Source of the DNA: Bacillus sp. BA3
GTDB lineage: Bacteria; Bacillota; Bacilli; Bacillales; DSM-1321
NCBI GenBank assembly: GCA_002835675.1
Contig: PIZR01000002.1
Coordinates: 783,878-847,877, forward strand
DNA length: 64,000 bases
Direction of reading: 5' to 3'
Shown here piece after piece: positions 16,698 to 28,514 of this stretch. The translations under genes were made by a program, and so were the position numbers. The notes beneath the pieces were generated by a model. That model was not told the origin of the DNA. It saw nothing but the letters and a program-made list of their open reading frames with translations, and ran no database searches. Every line of letters starts with the position of its first letter. The stretch's first letter is position 1.

Positions 16698-17969
16698 TTA
16701 TTTAAGGTTTTTAATAAGCTCGTCTGCGAACTCAGAACATTTAACTTCTGTTGCACCTTCCATTAGGCGGGCAAAGTCGTATGTAACAACTTTAGAAGCG
16801 ATTGTTTGTTCCACTGATTTCGTGATGCTGTTTGCAGCTTCGTTCCAGCCAAGGTGCTCAAGTAAAAGAACGCCTGAAAGAAGAACTGAAGATGGGTTAA
16901 CTTTATCAAGACCAGCATATTTAGGAGCCGTTCCGTGAGTTGCTTCGAAGATGGCATGTCCAGTTTCGTAGTTGATGTTTGCTCCTGGAGCGATACCGAT
17001 TCCGCCAACTTGTGCAGCTAATGCATCAGAAATGTAATCTCCGTTCAAGTTCATTGTTGCAACAACATCAAACTCTTTAGGACGAGTCAGGATTTGTTGT
17101 AAGAAGATATCAGCAATGGAATCCTTAACGATGATTTTGCCTTCAGCCTCAGCAGCGGATTGTGCTTTGTTAGCAGCTTCAGTGCCTTCAGCATCTTTAA
17201 TTTTGTCATATTGGTTCCATGTGAACACTTTATCGGCGAATTCTTGTTCTGCAACTTCATAACCCCAAGTTTTGAATGCACCTTCCGTGAATTTCATGAT
17301 GTTACCTTTATGAACAAGCGTTAATGACTTACGGCCTTCTTTGATCGCATAGTTAAGTGCAGAGCGAACAAGACGTTTTGTTCCTTCTTCGGAAATCGGT
17401 TTGATTCCGATACCTGAAGTTTCAGGGAAACGGATGTTTGTAACACCGAATTCATTTTGCAGGAAATCGATCAATTTCTTAGCTTCGTCAGAACCTTTTG
17501 CATATTCGATACCAGCATAGATGTCTTCAGTGTTTTCACGGAAGATGACCATGTCAGTGTCTTCTGGACGTTTAACTGGTGAAGGTACACCTTCAAAGTA
17601 ACGTACTGGACGAAGACATACGAATAAGTCCAAAACTTGACGCAATGCAACGTTCAATGAACGGATACCGCCGCCGATTGGAGTTGTAAGAGGTCCTTTA
17701 ATAGCAATTAGATATTCGTTAATGACATCAAGAGTTTCTTGTGGAAGCCATTCGCCCGTTTGGTCAAATGCTTTTTGTCCAGCTAAAACTTCTTTCCATT
17801 CGATTTTCTTTTCGCCATTGTAAGCTTTTTCAACTGCTGCGTCTAAAACGCGGGATGCTGCAGCCCAGATGTCAGGACCGATTCCGTCTCCCTCAATATA
17901 AGGAACGATTGGATTGTTTGGTACGTTAAGAGCACCGTTAGTAACTGTGATTTTTTGGCTTTGTGTCAT
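16698..17969 (-). CDS. icd: Isocitrate dehydrogenase (NADP)
   Basis: Oxidative decarboxylation of isocitrate to 2-oxoglutarate. The protein has 423 residues, exactly the B. subtilis length, when started at [12 protein letters not shown] behind GGAGGTAAG; the open frame extends upstream to 18032 without a ribosome site. Landmarks: [15 protein letters not shown], substrate loop [12 protein letters not shown] with the regulatory Ser region, and the dinucleotide-binding [11 protein letters not shown]. In bacteria with a glyoxylate shunt, as here, this enzyme competes with AceA for isocitrate. Confidence 0.96.
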   Translation of the reverse strand: MTQSQKITVTNGALNVPNNPIVPYIEGDGIGPDIWAAASRVLDAAVEKAYNGEKKIEWKEVLAGQKAFDQTGEWLPQETLDVINEYLIAIKGPLTTPIGGGIRSLNVALRQVLDLFVCLRPVRYFEGVPSPVKRPEDTDMVIFRENTEDIYAGIEYAKGSDEAKKLIDFLQNEFGVTNIRFPETSGIGIKPISEEGTKRLVRSALNYAIKEGRKSLTLVHKGNIMKFTEGAFKTWGYEVAEQEFADKVFTWNQYDKIKDAEGTEAANKAQSAAEAEGKIIVKDSIADIFLQQILTRPKEFDVVATMNLNGDYISDALAAQVGGIGIAPGANINYETGHAIFEATHGTAPKYAGLDKVNPSSVLLSGVLLLEHLGWNEAANSITKSVEQTIASKVVTYDFARLMEGATEVKCSEFADELIKNLK

Positions 17970-18108
17970 GTCTCTTACCTCCGATTCAAATTCAAAGGTT
18001 AGATGGCTAGCCATTAAATAAGGCAGAACCACTAACCTTTTTTACTCACATCTATTAATTTACTACAAAATCGATGAAATAAAAAATGATTTTTCGAAAA
18101 AATTTAAA

Positions 18109-19224
18109 TTAGCGGTTTTCAATCGGTACGTATTTTTGCATACCTGGTCCAACATACTCTGCACGCGGACGGATAAGGCGGTTGTTTGAATATTGCTCAA
18201 GGATATGAGCGATCCAGCCTGAAGCACGGCTTACAGCAAAGATTGGTGTAAATAGGTCATGCTCGATACCTAAACTATGGTATACAGAAGCAGAATAGAA
18301 ATCCACGTTCGGCGGAAGGTTCTTTTGACCGGTTACGATTTCATGAATTTTGATGGACATATCATAATATTGCGGTTGTCCAGTAAGTTCAGTCAGTTTT
18401 TGTGACATTTCTTTAAGGTGTTTAGCACGAGGATCACCTTTACGGTATACACGGTGGCCAAAGCCCATGATTTTTTCTTTATTGGCTAATTTTTCGTTGA
18501 TATATGGCTCAACGTTATCAACTGAACCAATTTCTGTAAGCATTTTCATGACTTGTTCGTTAGCTCCGCCGTGAAGAGGGCCTTTTAAAGCGCCGATCGC
18601 AGCAGTTACACCAGAATAGATATCAGCTAATGTAGCCACACAAACGCGTGCAGTGAATGTAGAAGCGTTTAATTCATGGTCAGCATGAAGAACCAATGCT
18701 TTGTTGAATGCTTCTTCTTCGATTGCCGTTGGTTCGTTACCACTTAACATATATAAGAAGTTAGCAGCAAAGCTTAAATCTGTACGTGGAGCAACAGCTT
18801 CTTTCCCTTGACGGACGCGAGCGAAAGTTGTTACCAATGTAGGGATTTTTGCTTGGATGCGGATTGCTTTACGATAGTTAGCGTCTTCACTCATTACATC
18901 TGCTTCTTCATCATAAAGACCAAGTAGAGATACTGCAGTGCGAAGAGCTCCCATTGGATGTACTTTATCAATTGGGTATGTTTTGAAGTGATTAACCACT
19001 TCAGCTGGAATTTCAGCATTTTCAGCAAGTTGTTTAGTTAATTCTTCTAGTTGGCTTTTGTTCGGAAGAGCTCCGTGCCATAAAAGATAGATTACTTCCT
19101 CGAATGTTGCGTTTGAAGCTAAATCATCGATGTCATATCCTACATACGTTAATGTGTCATCGATAATGGAGCTTACTGATGAAGTTGTTGCTACCACACC
19201 TTCAAGACCTTTTGTTGCTGTCAT
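18109..19224 (-). CDS. citZ: Citrate synthase II
   Basis: Condenses acetyl-CoA with oxaloacetate; first gene of the citZ-icd-mdh operon. The 371-residue length is the short Gram-positive type. Catalytic landmarks are the His in GALKGPLHGGANE, the His in GFGHRVYRKGDPRA, and the Asp in PPNVDFYSASVYHSLGI. RPRAEYVGP near the C-terminus binds citrate and CoA. AAAGGAGAGA precedes the ATG. A cre-like site lies about 130 bp upstream. Confidence 0.96.
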   Translation of the reverse strand: MTATKGLEGVVATTSSVSSIIDDTLTYVGYDIDDLASNATFEEVIYLLWHGALPNKSQLEELTKQLAENAEIPAEVVNHFKTYPIDKVHPMGALRTAVSLLGLYDEEADVMSEDANYRKAIRIQAKIPTLVTTFARVRQGKEAVAPRTDLSFAANFLYMLSGNEPTAIEEEAFNKALVLHADHELNASTFTARVCVATLADIYSGVTAAIGALKGPLHGGANEQVMKMLTEIGSVDNVEPYINEKLANKEKIMGFGHRVYRKGDPRAKHLKEMSQKLTELTGQPQYYDMSIKIHEIVTGQKNLPPNVDFYSASVYHSLGIEHDLFTPIFAVSRASGWIAHILEQYSNNRLIRPRAEYVGPGMQKYVPIENR

Positions 19225-19763
19225 ACTAAATCTCTCCTTTTCCTAGATATTCCCCTATGCCCTTGCTATTAGCGTATAAATGTAGCGCTTCCAAGAAATT
19301 AGCTATTGTAAACAACCATCTATTTTTTAGCAGAAGACATACACCTTGTATTGGAAGCGTTCACAGAATATGACCCCAACAATATAAAATGTACGATAAT
19401 CTTTAATACGAAATTCTAAAAATAATGCTTGTAGCTATTCCTAGTGAGCGCTTGCTCAATAACTACATCTTTTTTTTAAGATTCCTCAAAAATATCAATG
19501 ATATTCCGAATCCCAATTTTAATAAATCAGAGCAGTTACATGATTATTATAAACAATAAACACTTTTTTGGGAATGAAAAGCACTTAAAATGTGAAAAAA
19601 TTATTATTTTATTAGAAAAATTAGCTACATATTCTCTTGCTTATTTTAATGCGATTCAATACGGTTTTTTTGAAAATTTGCCCCAAGGCAGAATAAATGA
19701 AACATTAAATAGAAAATTTATATTCCCGGGACTGACGGACTTTTCTGCCATTAGCCATTCGCT
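19225..19763. other. AT-rich intergenic region upstream of citZ
   Basis: These 539 bp lie between the end of ytwI and the start of citZ. I see the cre-like site at 19352-19365 and otherwise AT-rich sequence. A plus-strand frame at 19498-19800 runs into ytwI from the opposite strand, lacks a convincing ribosome site, and resembles no family I know. Confidence 0.6.
19352..19365 (+). promoter_or_regulatory. Putative cre site upstream of citZ
   Basis: TGGAAGCGTTCACA matches the CcpA consensus TGWAANCGNTNWCA with one mismatch (third base). CcpA control of citZ is known in B. subtilis, which makes the call plausible. Confidence 0.6.
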
Positions 19764-20225
19764 TCATTTAAAGAAATTGAATATCTGCATGCATAAATAA
19801 GCAATTCCCGCCCCGATTAATGGACCGACAGCCACACCTTTGAATAATGCGACCGCAAGAATCGTCCCAAAAACAAGAGCCGTGGTAATGTGCGGATCAT
19901 GTGATAGGAGCGTAATCCCATTTTTTGCTATGAGCGCAACGGCTATTCCAGATGCAAGCGCAATCCAGGCATAAGGAGATTTTATCGCGTCTCCTAGTTC
20001 CTTGAAACCTATCGCCCCGTTTGCTATTGGTATCAGTACGGAAATCGTAATGATCGTAACGCCCAGGTTGATTCCTTTCGCTTCCAGGTATGGAAACACT
20101 TTGGCATCAAGGCCAATCAGTTTCATGATTAAAAGAAAACCCGCAGCCATGATCAGTGAAGTATTTTTCCCAAACCAACCTATTGCAGCAAGCAGAATTA
20201 AAAATACGACAGGACCGTTGATCAT
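19764..20225 (-). CDS. ytwI: DUF441 membrane protein YtwI
   Basis: A 153-residue integral membrane protein of the UPF0756/DUF441 family. It is almost entirely hydrophobic, with about four or five helices and repeated small-residue motifs such as FGTILAVALFKGVAVGPLIGAG. No catalytic residues are evident and its function is not established. It ends short of citZ and starts divergently from ytvI, the same neighbourhood as in B. subtilis. A GGTGAAGGG site precedes the ATG. Confidence 0.85.
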   Translation of the reverse strand: MINGPVVFLILLAAIGWFGKNTSLIMAAGFLLIMKLIGLDAKVFPYLEAKGINLGVTIITISVLIPIANGAIGFKELGDAIKSPYAWIALASGIAVALIAKNGITLLSHDPHITTALVFGTILAVALFKGVAVGPLIGAGIAYLCMQIFNFFK

Positions 20226-20417
20226 TATCCCTTCACCTTCTTCCTTTCTTTTTTGTTATTTTAACATAACAAACTCCCTTGTTTCCTAGGAGAAAAATGA
20301 TTTATGGAACGATGTATCGGCGAAAAAAGTTAAGCCGAAAGATGAAAGAATCTTTCCTTTCTTTTCCATCATCGTTACAATTATAATACAAACTTTATGA
20401 TTGAAGGAGGATATGAC

Positions 20418-21542
20418 TTGAATCCGGTATATATGTATCGTTTCATTCGCTCTTTACTGGTCGTTGGAGGGGTAATTTTAGGCGGGATTGCCGTGTTTTA
20501 TTTATCTAAATATACATATCCATTCATCATTGCCATGATAATCGCTTTCTTGATGAATCCCCTGGTCACTTTTTTCGAAAGGAAAGGGAGGCTGCCCCGA
20601 GGATTGGCTGTATTCGTTTCCCTGTTACTCATTTTCCTTTTATTTGCAGGTCTTATCACTTTACTGGTTGCCGAGATCATTTCAGGAACCAATTATCTTG
20701 CCGGAGTCATCCCGAAACACATTGAAACCATAGTGGATTATATAGAAACATACATAGCGTCCACCATCATCCCTTTATATAATCAAATAGCTGCCATGTT
20801 CAATAATTTGGATATCGAACAGCAAGACACCGTCCTCAAGAACATCCAAAATATCGGTGAGTCCATCACTACCGGAGTAAGCGGCTTCATTCAAGCTTTC
20901 TTGAAGAACATCCCCACAATCATCGGATGGTTTCCAACTACAGCAACAGCACTCCTTTTTACCCTGCTGGGCACTTTCTTCATCAGCAAAGATTGGGATA
21001 CCTTTGGCCGAATGACCGGAAAAGTGTTGCCTGATAAGATTTTTGCAGGTGCAAAGCGTTTATTCAAGGATTTAAAAAGGGCTTTGTTCGGGTTTATCCG
21101 GGCACAATTCACTCTTGTTTCATTGACGACTGTCACGATTTTAATCGGATTTCTCATTTTAGGGGTGAATTATTCAATTACCATTGCCTTGATATGCGGG
21201 CTGGTCGATATCATCCCCTATTTAGGGACAGGTACGATTTTCATTCCATGGATCATCTTTGAATTCATCGCCGGTAATACAAGTCTCGCAATCGGTTTGT
21301 CCGTCCTTTACATAATCGTCGTTGTCCAACGTCAGCTAATAGAACCAAAAGTACTTTCTTCCAGTATTGGTTTGGATCCGCTTGCCACTCTCATCGCCTT
21401 GTTCATAGGCTTCAAATTGATCGGTTTCCTAGGTTTGATTGCAGGACCTGTAGTACTTGTCATATTCAATACACTTCAGCGTGCAAATGTCTTCAAGGCC
21501 ATATGGACTTTCATCATCGGGGATACAAAGAAAACAACTTAA
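20418..21542 (+). CDS. ytvI: AI-2E family transporter YtvI, sporulation-associated
   Basis: Polytopic membrane protein of the AI-2E/UPF0118 family with about seven to eight helices. An N-terminal pair (SLLVVGGVILGGIAVFYLSK and a second) is followed by a long amphipathic stretch (about 95-145), then the C-terminal bundle with the conserved GLVDIIPYLGTG motif (about 270). YtvI is a mother-cell sporulation gene in B. subtilis; its substrate is unknown. The frame opens at an ATG at 20397, but GGAGG at 20406-20410 points to the TTG at 20418, giving 374 residues (B. subtilis 371). It converges on aceA. Confidence 0.86.
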   Translation: MNPVYMYRFIRSLLVVGGVILGGIAVFYLSKYTYPFIIAMIIAFLMNPLVTFFERKGRLPRGLAVFVSLLLIFLLFAGLITLLVAEIISGTNYLAGVIPKHIETIVDYIETYIASTIIPLYNQIAAMFNNLDIEQQDTVLKNIQNIGESITTGVSGFIQAFLKNIPTIIGWFPTTATALLFTLLGTFFISKDWDTFGRMTGKVLPDKIFAGAKRLFKDLKRALFGFIRAQFTLVSLTTVTILIGFLILGVNYSITIALICGLVDIIPYLGTGTIFIPWIIFEFIAGNTSLAIGLSVLYIIVVVQRQLIEPKVLSSSIGLDPLATLIALFIGFKLIGFLGLIAGPVVLVIFNTLQRANVFKAIWTFIIGDTKKTT

Positions 21543-21586
21543 GTTGATCAAGAATATCCTTAGCATTCACCGATTTCCATTTAAAA

Positions 21587-21610
21587 ATCCGCCTCGGGTA
21601 CAAGGCGGAT
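21587..21610. terminator. Bidirectional terminator between ytvI and aceA
   Basis: ATCCGCCT and AGGCGGAT form the stem, with T-rich sequence on both sides. It serves convergent ytvI and aceA. Confidence 0.8.
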
Positions 21611-21629
21611 CTTTGGTTTTAAGCTAAAA

Positions 21630-22916
21630 TTATTTTGACGTCTCGAATTGTTCTGTTTCAGTGGAACCTGCAAGTGCTGTTGTGGATGATGTTCCACCAG
21701 AAACGACTTGTGCCACTTCATCAAAGTAACCAGTTCCCACTTCACGCTGATGACGTGTTGCTGTATAGCCGTCTGGCTCACTAGCGAACTCCGCTTGTTG
21801 AAGTTCTGAGTATGCAGCCATGCCGCGGTCTTTATAACCAAGAGCAAGATTGAACATGCTATGGTTCAAAGAATGGAAGCCTGCAAGTGTAACGAATTGG
21901 AATTTGTAACCCAATTTACCCAATTCAACTTGATAATTGGCAATCTCTTCATCACTTAATTTCGCTTTCCAGTTAAATGATGGTGAACAATTGTAAGCAA
22001 GCAGTTTGCCCGGGAACTCTGCATGGATCGCTTCGGCAAAGCGGCGAGCATCCGCTAGATTAGGTTCAGAAGTCTCACACCAGATAAGGTCGGCATATGG
22101 AGCATAAGCAAGACCTCTTGCAATTGCTTGGTCAAGACCTGCGTTCGTGCGGTAGAATCCTTCCGGAGTCCTTTCACCCGTGATGAATGGTGCATCGACC
22201 GGATCAATATCATCAGTGATCAAATCTGCAGCATCAGCATCCGTACGGGCAATCAAGATAGTCGGTGTACCCATTACATCGGCTGCCAATCGGGCGGAAA
22301 CTAAATTACGTACTGCCGTTTGGGTTGGAAGAAGGACTTTACCGCCTAGGTGACCACATTTTTTCTCGGAAGAAAGCTGGTCTTCAAAGTGAACGCCTGC
22401 CGCTCCAGCTTCGATCATGCCTTTCATTAATTCGAAGACGTTAAGGGAACCGCCAAAGCCTGCTTCAGCATCTGCCACGATTGGTGCGAACCAATCGATA
22501 TCATCTTTTCCTTCAGCAAAGCTGATTTGGTCTGCACGCTGAAGTGTCTGATTAATGCGTTTAACCACTTGCGGTACGGAGTTGGCTGGATATAAACTTT
22601 GATCAGGGTACATTTGCCCTGCGATGTTAGCATCTGCCGCCACTTGCCAGCCGCTTAAGTAGATTGCTTTTAAACCAGCTTTCACCTGCTGCATGGCTTG
22701 GTTACCAGTCAATGCTCCTAATGCATTGATGAAATCCTCTGTATTTAATAGATTCCACAGTTTTTCAGAACCACGGCGTGCCAATGTTTGTTCAATATCG
22801 ATGGAACCCCTTAGTTTAATAACTTCTTCTGCCGTATAAGGACGCTTGATTCCAGTCCACCGTGAGTCATTTTCCCAGCTTTGTTGTAATTTTTGCGCTC
22901 TCTCATTCATCATCAT
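21630..22916 (-). CDS. aceA: Isocitrate lyase
   Basis: First enzyme of the glyoxylate shunt, splitting isocitrate into glyoxylate and succinate. The 428-residue protein carries the catalytic signature [14 protein letters not shown] (Cys about residue 180), the metal-binding DADAGFGG-like segment [11 protein letters not shown], and [21 protein letters not shown] precedes a run of three possible ATG starts; the first is used. It lies 35 bp downstream of aceB and is cotranscribed. The shunt allows growth on acetate or fatty acids and is absent from B. subtilis. Confidence 0.96.
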   Translation of the reverse strand: MMMNERAQKLQQSWENDSRWTGIKRPYTAEEVIKLRGSIDIEQTLARRGSEKLWNLLNTEDFINALGALTGNQAMQQVKAGLKAIYLSGWQVAADANIAGQMYPDQSLYPANSVPQVVKRINQTLQRADQISFAEGKDDIDWFAPIVADAEAGFGGSLNVFELMKGMIEAGAAGVHFEDQLSSEKKCGHLGGKVLLPTQTAVRNLVSARLAADVMGTPTILIARTDADAADLITDDIDPVDAPFITGERTPEGFYRTNAGLDQAIARGLAYAPYADLIWCETSEPNLADARRFAEAIHAEFPGKLLAYNCSPSFNWKAKLSDEEIANYQVELGKLGYKFQFVTLAGFHSLNHSMFNLALGYKDRGMAAYSELQQAEFASEPDGYTATRHQREVGTGYFDEVAQVVSGGTSSTTALAGSTETEQFETSK

Positions 22917-22951
22917 TATTTCCTCCTAATTTATATTATATTTTTTGAATA

Positions 22952-24544
22952 TTAAGATAATTTTTCGTATGCCGCGTTGGTTAAGAAATCTGCAAAGTCA
23001 TCCGCTTCAATCAATTGTTCAAATAGTTTAGTAGACTCTTCAAACTTTCCTGATATGAAAGTTTCTTCCCCTACTTCCGATTTAATGACCGCCAATTCTT
23101 CTTCTTTGATTTGATGGAATAATTCCTCGGTTATTTTCCTGCCATCTTCGAGAATGCCTTTTGGATGACGGATCCATTGCCAGACTTGAGCCCTTGAAAT
23201 TTCAGCGGTTGCAGCATCTTCCATTAAGTTATTGATGGGTGCCGCACCTCTGCCACTTAGCCAAGAGGCGATATACTGGATGCCTACGTTAATATTCGTC
23301 CTTAATCCTGCCTCTGTAATCGCTCCTTCCGGTACAGCAAGCAGCTCTTGAGCTGTTACATGGACATCTTCCCGTTTTCGGAAAATTTGATTCGGTTTTG
23401 GGACGAGCAGGTCAAAAACCTCTTTTGCCGTGCTTACCATACCTGGGTGGGCAACCCATGTTCCATCATGACCGTCTCTTGCTTCACGTTCTTTATCTGC
23501 CCTTACTTTCGCAAAAGCCTCATCGTTCTTAACCGGATCATTTTTAACAGGAATTTGCGCGGCCATCCCGCCAATTGCAGGAGCATTACGAGTGTGACAT
23601 GTTTTGATTGCCAGTAAGGAATACGCCCTCATATTCGGGACGGTCATCGTGACCTGCTGCCTGTCTGGGAAGATAACATCATCCGAGTGACGGAATTTTT
23701 TCAGGAAACTAAAGATATAGTCCCAGCGGCCACAGTTCAGGCCTGCCGAATGTTCTTTCAGCTCGTACAGGATTTCGTCCATTTCGAATGCAGCAAGAAT
23801 CGTTTCTATCAAGACCGTTGCCTTGATGGTTCCTTGCGGAATTCTCAAATCGTTCTGTGCATATACGAATATTTCATTCCATAATCTTGCTTCGAGATGG
23901 CTTTCCAATTTTGGTAAGTAAAAATATGGACCGCTTTGTTTGTCAATCAATGCTTTTGCATTGTGGTAAAAGTACAGTCCAAAGTCAAAAATGCTGGCTG
24001 ATATAGGCTGTCCATCCAAAAGGACATGTTTTTCCTCTAAATGCCAGCCGCGCGGCCTTACTTTTAAGACAGCTGTTCTTTCATTTAATTCATACACTTT
24101 GCCATTTGGATTTTTAAATGAGATGGTTCCGCGGATTGCATCGCGCAGATTCAATTGACCATCAATGCAATTCTCCCAAGTGGGTGAATTGGCATCTTCA
24201 AAGTCCGCCATGAATACATTGGCACCTGAGTTCATGGCATTAATGATCATTTTACGATCGACAGGTCCAGTGATTTCAACCCTGCGGTCCTGCAAATCAT
24301 TCGGGAGGGCCGCAATTGTCCAATCACTTTCACGAATATGCTTCGTTTCTTCAAGGAAATCAGGAAGCTTGCCTTGATTCAGTTCTTCCTGAACGCTTTT
24401 CCGCCGTTCCAGAAGTTCTGCCCTTCTTCCACTGAAATGCCGTTCAATTCTTCCAATGAATTGAAGAGCATCCGTTGTAAGTATTTGTTCATATCCTGGC
24501 TTAATGCTGCCTGTAATTTGTAAGCCTTTTGCTTCCGTAATCAT
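22952..24544 (-). CDS. aceB: Malate synthase A
   Basis: Second enzyme of the glyoxylate shunt, joining glyoxylate with acetyl-CoA to make malate. The 530-residue protein is of isoform A. The signature [17 protein letters not shown] contains metal-binding acidic residues, [13 protein letters not shown] holds the catalytic Arg region, and [14 protein letters not shown] is conserved. The open frame extends to 24568, but GGAGAGG before MITEAKGL sets the start at 24544. It heads the aceB-aceA operon; a dyad lies just upstream. Confidence 0.95.
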   Translation of the reverse strand: MITEAKGLQITGSIKPGYEQILTTDALQFIGRIERHFSGRRAELLERRKSVQEELNQGKLPDFLEETKHIRESDWTIAALPNDLQDRRVEITGPVDRKMIINAMNSGANVFMADFEDANSPTWENCIDGQLNLRDAIRGTISFKNPNGKVYELNERTAVLKVRPRGWHLEEKHVLLDGQPISASIFDFGLYFYHNAKALIDKQSGPYFYLPKLESHLEARLWNEIFVYAQNDLRIPQGTIKATVLIETILAAFEMDEILYELKEHSAGLNCGRWDYIFSFLKKFRHSDDVIFPDRQQVTMTVPNMRAYSLLAIKTCHTRNAPAIGGMAAQIPVKNDPVKNDEAFAKVRADKEREARDGHDGTWVAHPGMVSTAKEVFDLLVPKPNQIFRKREDVHVTAQELLAVPEGAITEAGLRTNINVGIQYIASWLSGRGAAPINNLMEDAATAEISRAQVWQWIRHPKGILEDGRKITEELFHQIKEEELAVIKSEVGEETFISGKFEESTKLFEQLIEADDFADFLTNAAYEKLS

Positions 24545-24577
24545 GTTGCCTCTCCACATCCTTTCCAACTCTTCTAT

Positions 24578-24619
24578 GTTATAATACAGTTGTTTTATTT
24601 CCTGTTTGTATTATATAAC
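24578..24619. promoter_or_regulatory. Dyad symmetry at the aceB promoter
   Basis: On the plus strand, arm GTTATAATACA (24578-24588) faces TGTATTATATAAC (24607-24619) across 18 bp. The minus strand of the distal arm contains a TATAAT -10 candidate 30-40 bp before the aceB ribosome site. It could be an operator for an unidentified regulator of the shunt, or simply promoter-like AT-rich sequence. Confidence 0.45.
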
Positions 24620-24823
24620 ACGTTGTATAAATTTGTCACCAGTTTTTTCTAAAAAATCTAAAAAAAGATTTTTCAGCATGGAAAAGCCTGTTTTACCAAT
24701 GTTTCCAAGGAGTTAATAATTTTTAAATCCTGTTATTATACACATTTCATTCTCATGGAAATCATCATTTTATGGTGAAACAGAGAAAATCCATTTACAT
24801 TGAAACTCCCATTTTAATGAAAG

Positions 24824-24857
24824 CAAAAAAGCACCCTATAAAAAACTTGGATGCTTT
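24824..24857 (-). terminator. Second terminator downstream of fxsA
   Basis: On the minus strand AAAAGCATCC pairs with GGGTGCTTTT and a T-rich run follows. It lies in tandem behind the hairpin at 24883-24917. The rest of the aceB upstream region, down to 24620, is AT-rich with nothing I recognise. Confidence 0.6.
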
Positions 24858-24882
24858 TGTTTGACCTTTTTTCCAGACCAAA

Positions 24883-24917
24883 AAGGCTGCCTAAAAGCTT
24901 GAGCCTTTAGACAGCCT
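24883..24917 (-). terminator. First terminator after fxsA
   Basis: On the minus strand AAGGCTGTCTAAA and TTTAGGCAGCCTT form a long stem with one mismatch just past the fxsA stop. T-rich sequence follows. Confidence 0.75.
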
Positions 24918-24921
24918 TATA

Positions 24922-25314
24922 TTATTTATGCCGAATGATGGTAACTTTCCCTTTATTCATTCTGTTCATGATAAATCGGATAACAATCGGTTTGAGGAGA
25001 TTCCGGGTTGGCGGAAACACAAGGATCAATCCCATGATATCCGAGATGAGCCCAGGGGACAGCAACAGTGCAGCTCCGATAAAGATACAGATTCCATCAA
25101 TGATTTCATTTCCTGGCATCATTCCGTAACGAATCTGTTCCTGTGCCTTTTTCCATGTTTCCATCCCTTGCCGTTTAGCCAAATATGCTCCGATCAAGCC
25201 TGTGGCTACAATCAGGAACAGCGTTGGCCAAAAACCAATCAGATTGCCTGACAGCAAAAGGACAATAATTTCAACGACCGGCATCGCAATGATAAACATT
25301 AAAAAATATTTCAT
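24922..25314 (-). CDS. fxsA: FxsA family membrane protein
   Basis: Small membrane protein of 130 residues. FxsA in E. coli antagonises exclusion of phage T7 by the F plasmid; its chromosomal role in Bacillus is unclear. Three hydrophobic segments are visible (about 2-20, 26-45 and 73-98). They surround the conserved GAYLAKRQGMETWKKAQEQ loop and the motif GALLLSPGLISDIMGL-like AALLLSPGLISDIMGLIL, with FPPTR after it. AGGAGG precedes the ATG. It is 81 bp downstream of pyk. Confidence 0.9.
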   Translation of the reverse strand: MKYFLMFIIAMPVVEIIVLLLSGNLIGFWPTLFLIVATGLIGAYLAKRQGMETWKKAQEQIRYGMMPGNEIIDGICIFIGAALLLSPGLISDIMGLILVFPPTRNLLKPIVIRFIMNRMNKGKVTIIRHK

Positions 25315-25395
25315 CTACATTCCTCCTGCACAGCCCATTTCTGGTGCGGTACATCCATCTTACCTCATTGGCACGGAATCAGCCAAAATTTCGTT

Positions 25396-27156
25396 TTACA
25401 GTACGTTGGCATGTCCATCATAAATGACTCCGCGACCTGCATCGACTGTTATTCTTTGACCATCCTTGAAAACCTTGGTCGCGTCCTCCGCCCCAACGAT
25501 GACCGGTATGCCCAATGTGACTCCTACAACAGCTGCATGGCTTGTCAAACCGCCTTCTTCCGTAATCAATGCCGCACACTTTTCAATCGCCGGCATCATT
25601 TCGCGGTCCGAACCGATCGTAACCAATACAGAGCCTTCCGTCACTTTTTCCAAAGCTTCCTTGGCATTCTTAGCGATAACCACTTCACCTTTAGCTGATT
25701 TCCTGCCGATTCCTTGAGCCTTCAAAAGAACCTCTCCTAACACATGAATTTTCATCAAGTTAGTCGTACCTGTTTCACCTACAGGCACACCGGCTGTAAT
25801 GACGACTAAATCCCCATGGGAAACTAAGCCAGAATGCAAGCTTTCATCTATTGCGGTTTGAAGCATTTCATCGGTAGTCGTTGCTTTTGGACCAATCTGC
25901 GGATAGACTCCCCAAACCAATGCAAGCCCTCTTGTAACATGATCATTGGATGTAACCGCAATGATCGGTGCTTTAGGGCGGTATTTGGAAATCATCCTTG
26001 CCGTATGGCCGCTTTCCGTAGGGGTGATGATTGCCCCTGCATTAAGATTAAGCGCTGTATGGGCAACGGATTGGCCAATAGCATCAGTGACATTATGACG
26101 GTTCACTTTGCTTCTGACTGATAATATATCCCGATAATCAAGGGCAGTTTCAGCACGTGAAGCAATGTTATGCATCGTTTGCACCGCTTCGACAGGATAG
26201 GTTCCAGCAGCTGTTTCGCCAGAAAGCATGATTGCATCCGTCCCATCAAATATGGCATTGGCCACGTCACTTGCTTCTGCACGGGTCGGCCTTGGGTTAC
26301 GCTGCATCGAATCGAGCATTTGTGTAGCCGTTATGACTGGTTTCCCAGCATTATTACATTTTTTGATCATTTGTTTTTGGACTAACGGCACTTCTTCTGC
26401 AGGAATTTCCACTCCCAAGTCTCCACGTGCTACCATCAAGCCATCTGAAACTTCCAAAATTTCATCAAGACGGTCTACGCCCTCTTGATTTTCGATTTTT
26501 GGGATGATTTGAATATGTTCCGCTCCATTTTGCTGTAATAATTCACTAACTTCAAGCACGTCGGAAGCTCTGCGTACAAATGAGGCAGCAATGAAGTCGA
26601 TACCCTGTTCGATTCCAAAAAGGATATCCTGTTCATCTTTCTCCGTTATGCCAGGCAGGTTTACCGAAACCCCAGGAACATTCACGCCTTTTTTGTTCTT
26701 GAGTGTACCGCTATTCAAGATCTTCGTATGGATTTCTTTTCTTACCTGATCTATCTTCAACACTTCAAGCCCGATCAATCCATCATCCAAAAGGATTTTA
26801 GATCCTGGGTGGACATCATGCAGAAGCCCTTCATAGGTAATGGAGAATTTTTCAGGTGTTCCCAGGACTTCATTCATGGAAATAATAACTTCATTGCCGG
26901 CTACAAGCTCTATAGAATCATTTTCCATATTATTTGTTCGTATTTCAGGTCCTTTTGTATCCAACAGGATGGCAACCTGTTTACCCGCTTTTTCGCTAGC
27001 TTCCCTTATATTGCGAATTCTAGCGGCATGTTCTTCATGATTTCCATGAGAAAAGTTAAGACGTGCCACATTCATCCCTGCTTCTATTAATTGAACCAGC
27101 TTTTCTATACTTTCACTCGCGGGTCCAATCGTACAAACAATCTTGGTTTTACGCAT
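25396..27156 (-). CDS. pyk: Pyruvate kinase with C-terminal PEP-utiliser domain
   Basis: Converts phosphoenolpyruvate and ADP to pyruvate and ATP. The catalytic barrel includes [13 protein letters not shown], the metal and substrate residues in [27 protein letters not shown], and [11 protein letters not shown]. At 586 residues it is longer than the E. coli enzyme because of an extra C-terminal domain (about 475-586) resembling the phosphohistidine domain of PEP-utilising enzymes, with its [20 protein letters not shown] motif. This extension is typical of Bacillus pyruvate kinases. AAGGAGGATG precedes the ATG. It lies 120 bp after pfkA, and a GC-rich hairpin in the gap (about 27181-27215) may be a partial terminator. 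Confidence 0.97.
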   Translation of the reverse strand: MRKTKIVCTIGPASESIEKLVQLIEAGMNVARLNFSHGNHEEHAARIRNIREASEKAGKQVAILLDTKGPEIRTNNMENDSIELVAGNEVIISMNEVLGTPEKFSITYEGLLHDVHPGSKILLDDGLIGLEVLKIDQVRKEIHTKILNSGTLKNKKGVNVPGVSVNLPGITEKDEQDILFGIEQGIDFIAASFVRRASDVLEVSELLQQNGAEHIQIIPKIENQEGVDRLDEILEVSDGLMVARGDLGVEIPAEEVPLVQKQMIKKCNNAGKPVITATQMLDSMQRNPRPTRAEASDVANAIFDGTDAIMLSGETAAGTYPVEAVQTMHNIASRAETALDYRDILSVRSKVNRHNVTDAIGQSVAHTALNLNAGAIITPTESGHTARMISKYRPKAPIIAVTSNDHVTRGLALVWGVYPQIGPKATTTDEMLQTAIDESLHSGLVSHGDLVVITAGVPVGETGTTNLMKIHVLGEVLLKAQGIGRKSAKGEVVIAKNAKEALEKVTEGSVLVTIGSDREMMPAIEKCAALITEEGGLTSHAAVVGVTLGIPVIVGAEDATKVFKDGQRITVDAGRGVIYDGHANVL

Positions 27157-27276
27157 GTGTCATCCTCCTTTAAGGAAAACTCGCCGCCTGTCCACCTTTT
27201 GAAGACAGGGGCGCAGTGTTTTATGTCCTCTATTTAAATACCCAATTCTTTAAAAAGCAATTCCTATCAATAATGA

Positions 27277-28257
<981 letters not shown>

Positions 28258-28465
28258 CTAATCAATTTCAAGCTCCATTATATCATTGTACCCTTTTTCA
28301 TGCCTCAATAAGCAGTACTTGTTTCACTTATGCTCACTTGATGTTATAAGCCTAACCGATTCTCTTCAGAAATTGAAGTAAAATGGCGTAAAAGTTTACA
28401 TTCTACACACAAACCATATTCTTTACTCGTTTCGGTAATGAATACATATGTGCCATGAAAGGATG

Positions 28466-28497
28466 AAAAAACGTGTTGCCCCAGGCAGCACGTTTTT
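28466..28497 (-). terminator. Terminator after accA
   Basis: AAAAACGTG-TGCC and GGCA-CACGTTTTT form a strong stem 18 bp past the accA stop codon. Confidence 0.82.
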
Positions 28498-28514
28498 CCA
28501 TTTACAAAATGTGT

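Noticed and set aside
19281-19294. TGTAGCGCTTCCAA as a second cre site near citZ
   Set aside because: One base short of the required spacing in either orientation; several mismatches when aligned to the consensus.
19498-19800. 100-codon plus-strand frame upstream of citZ
   Set aside because: Overlaps the 3' end of ytwI on the other strand, is AT-driven in composition and lacks a ribosome site.
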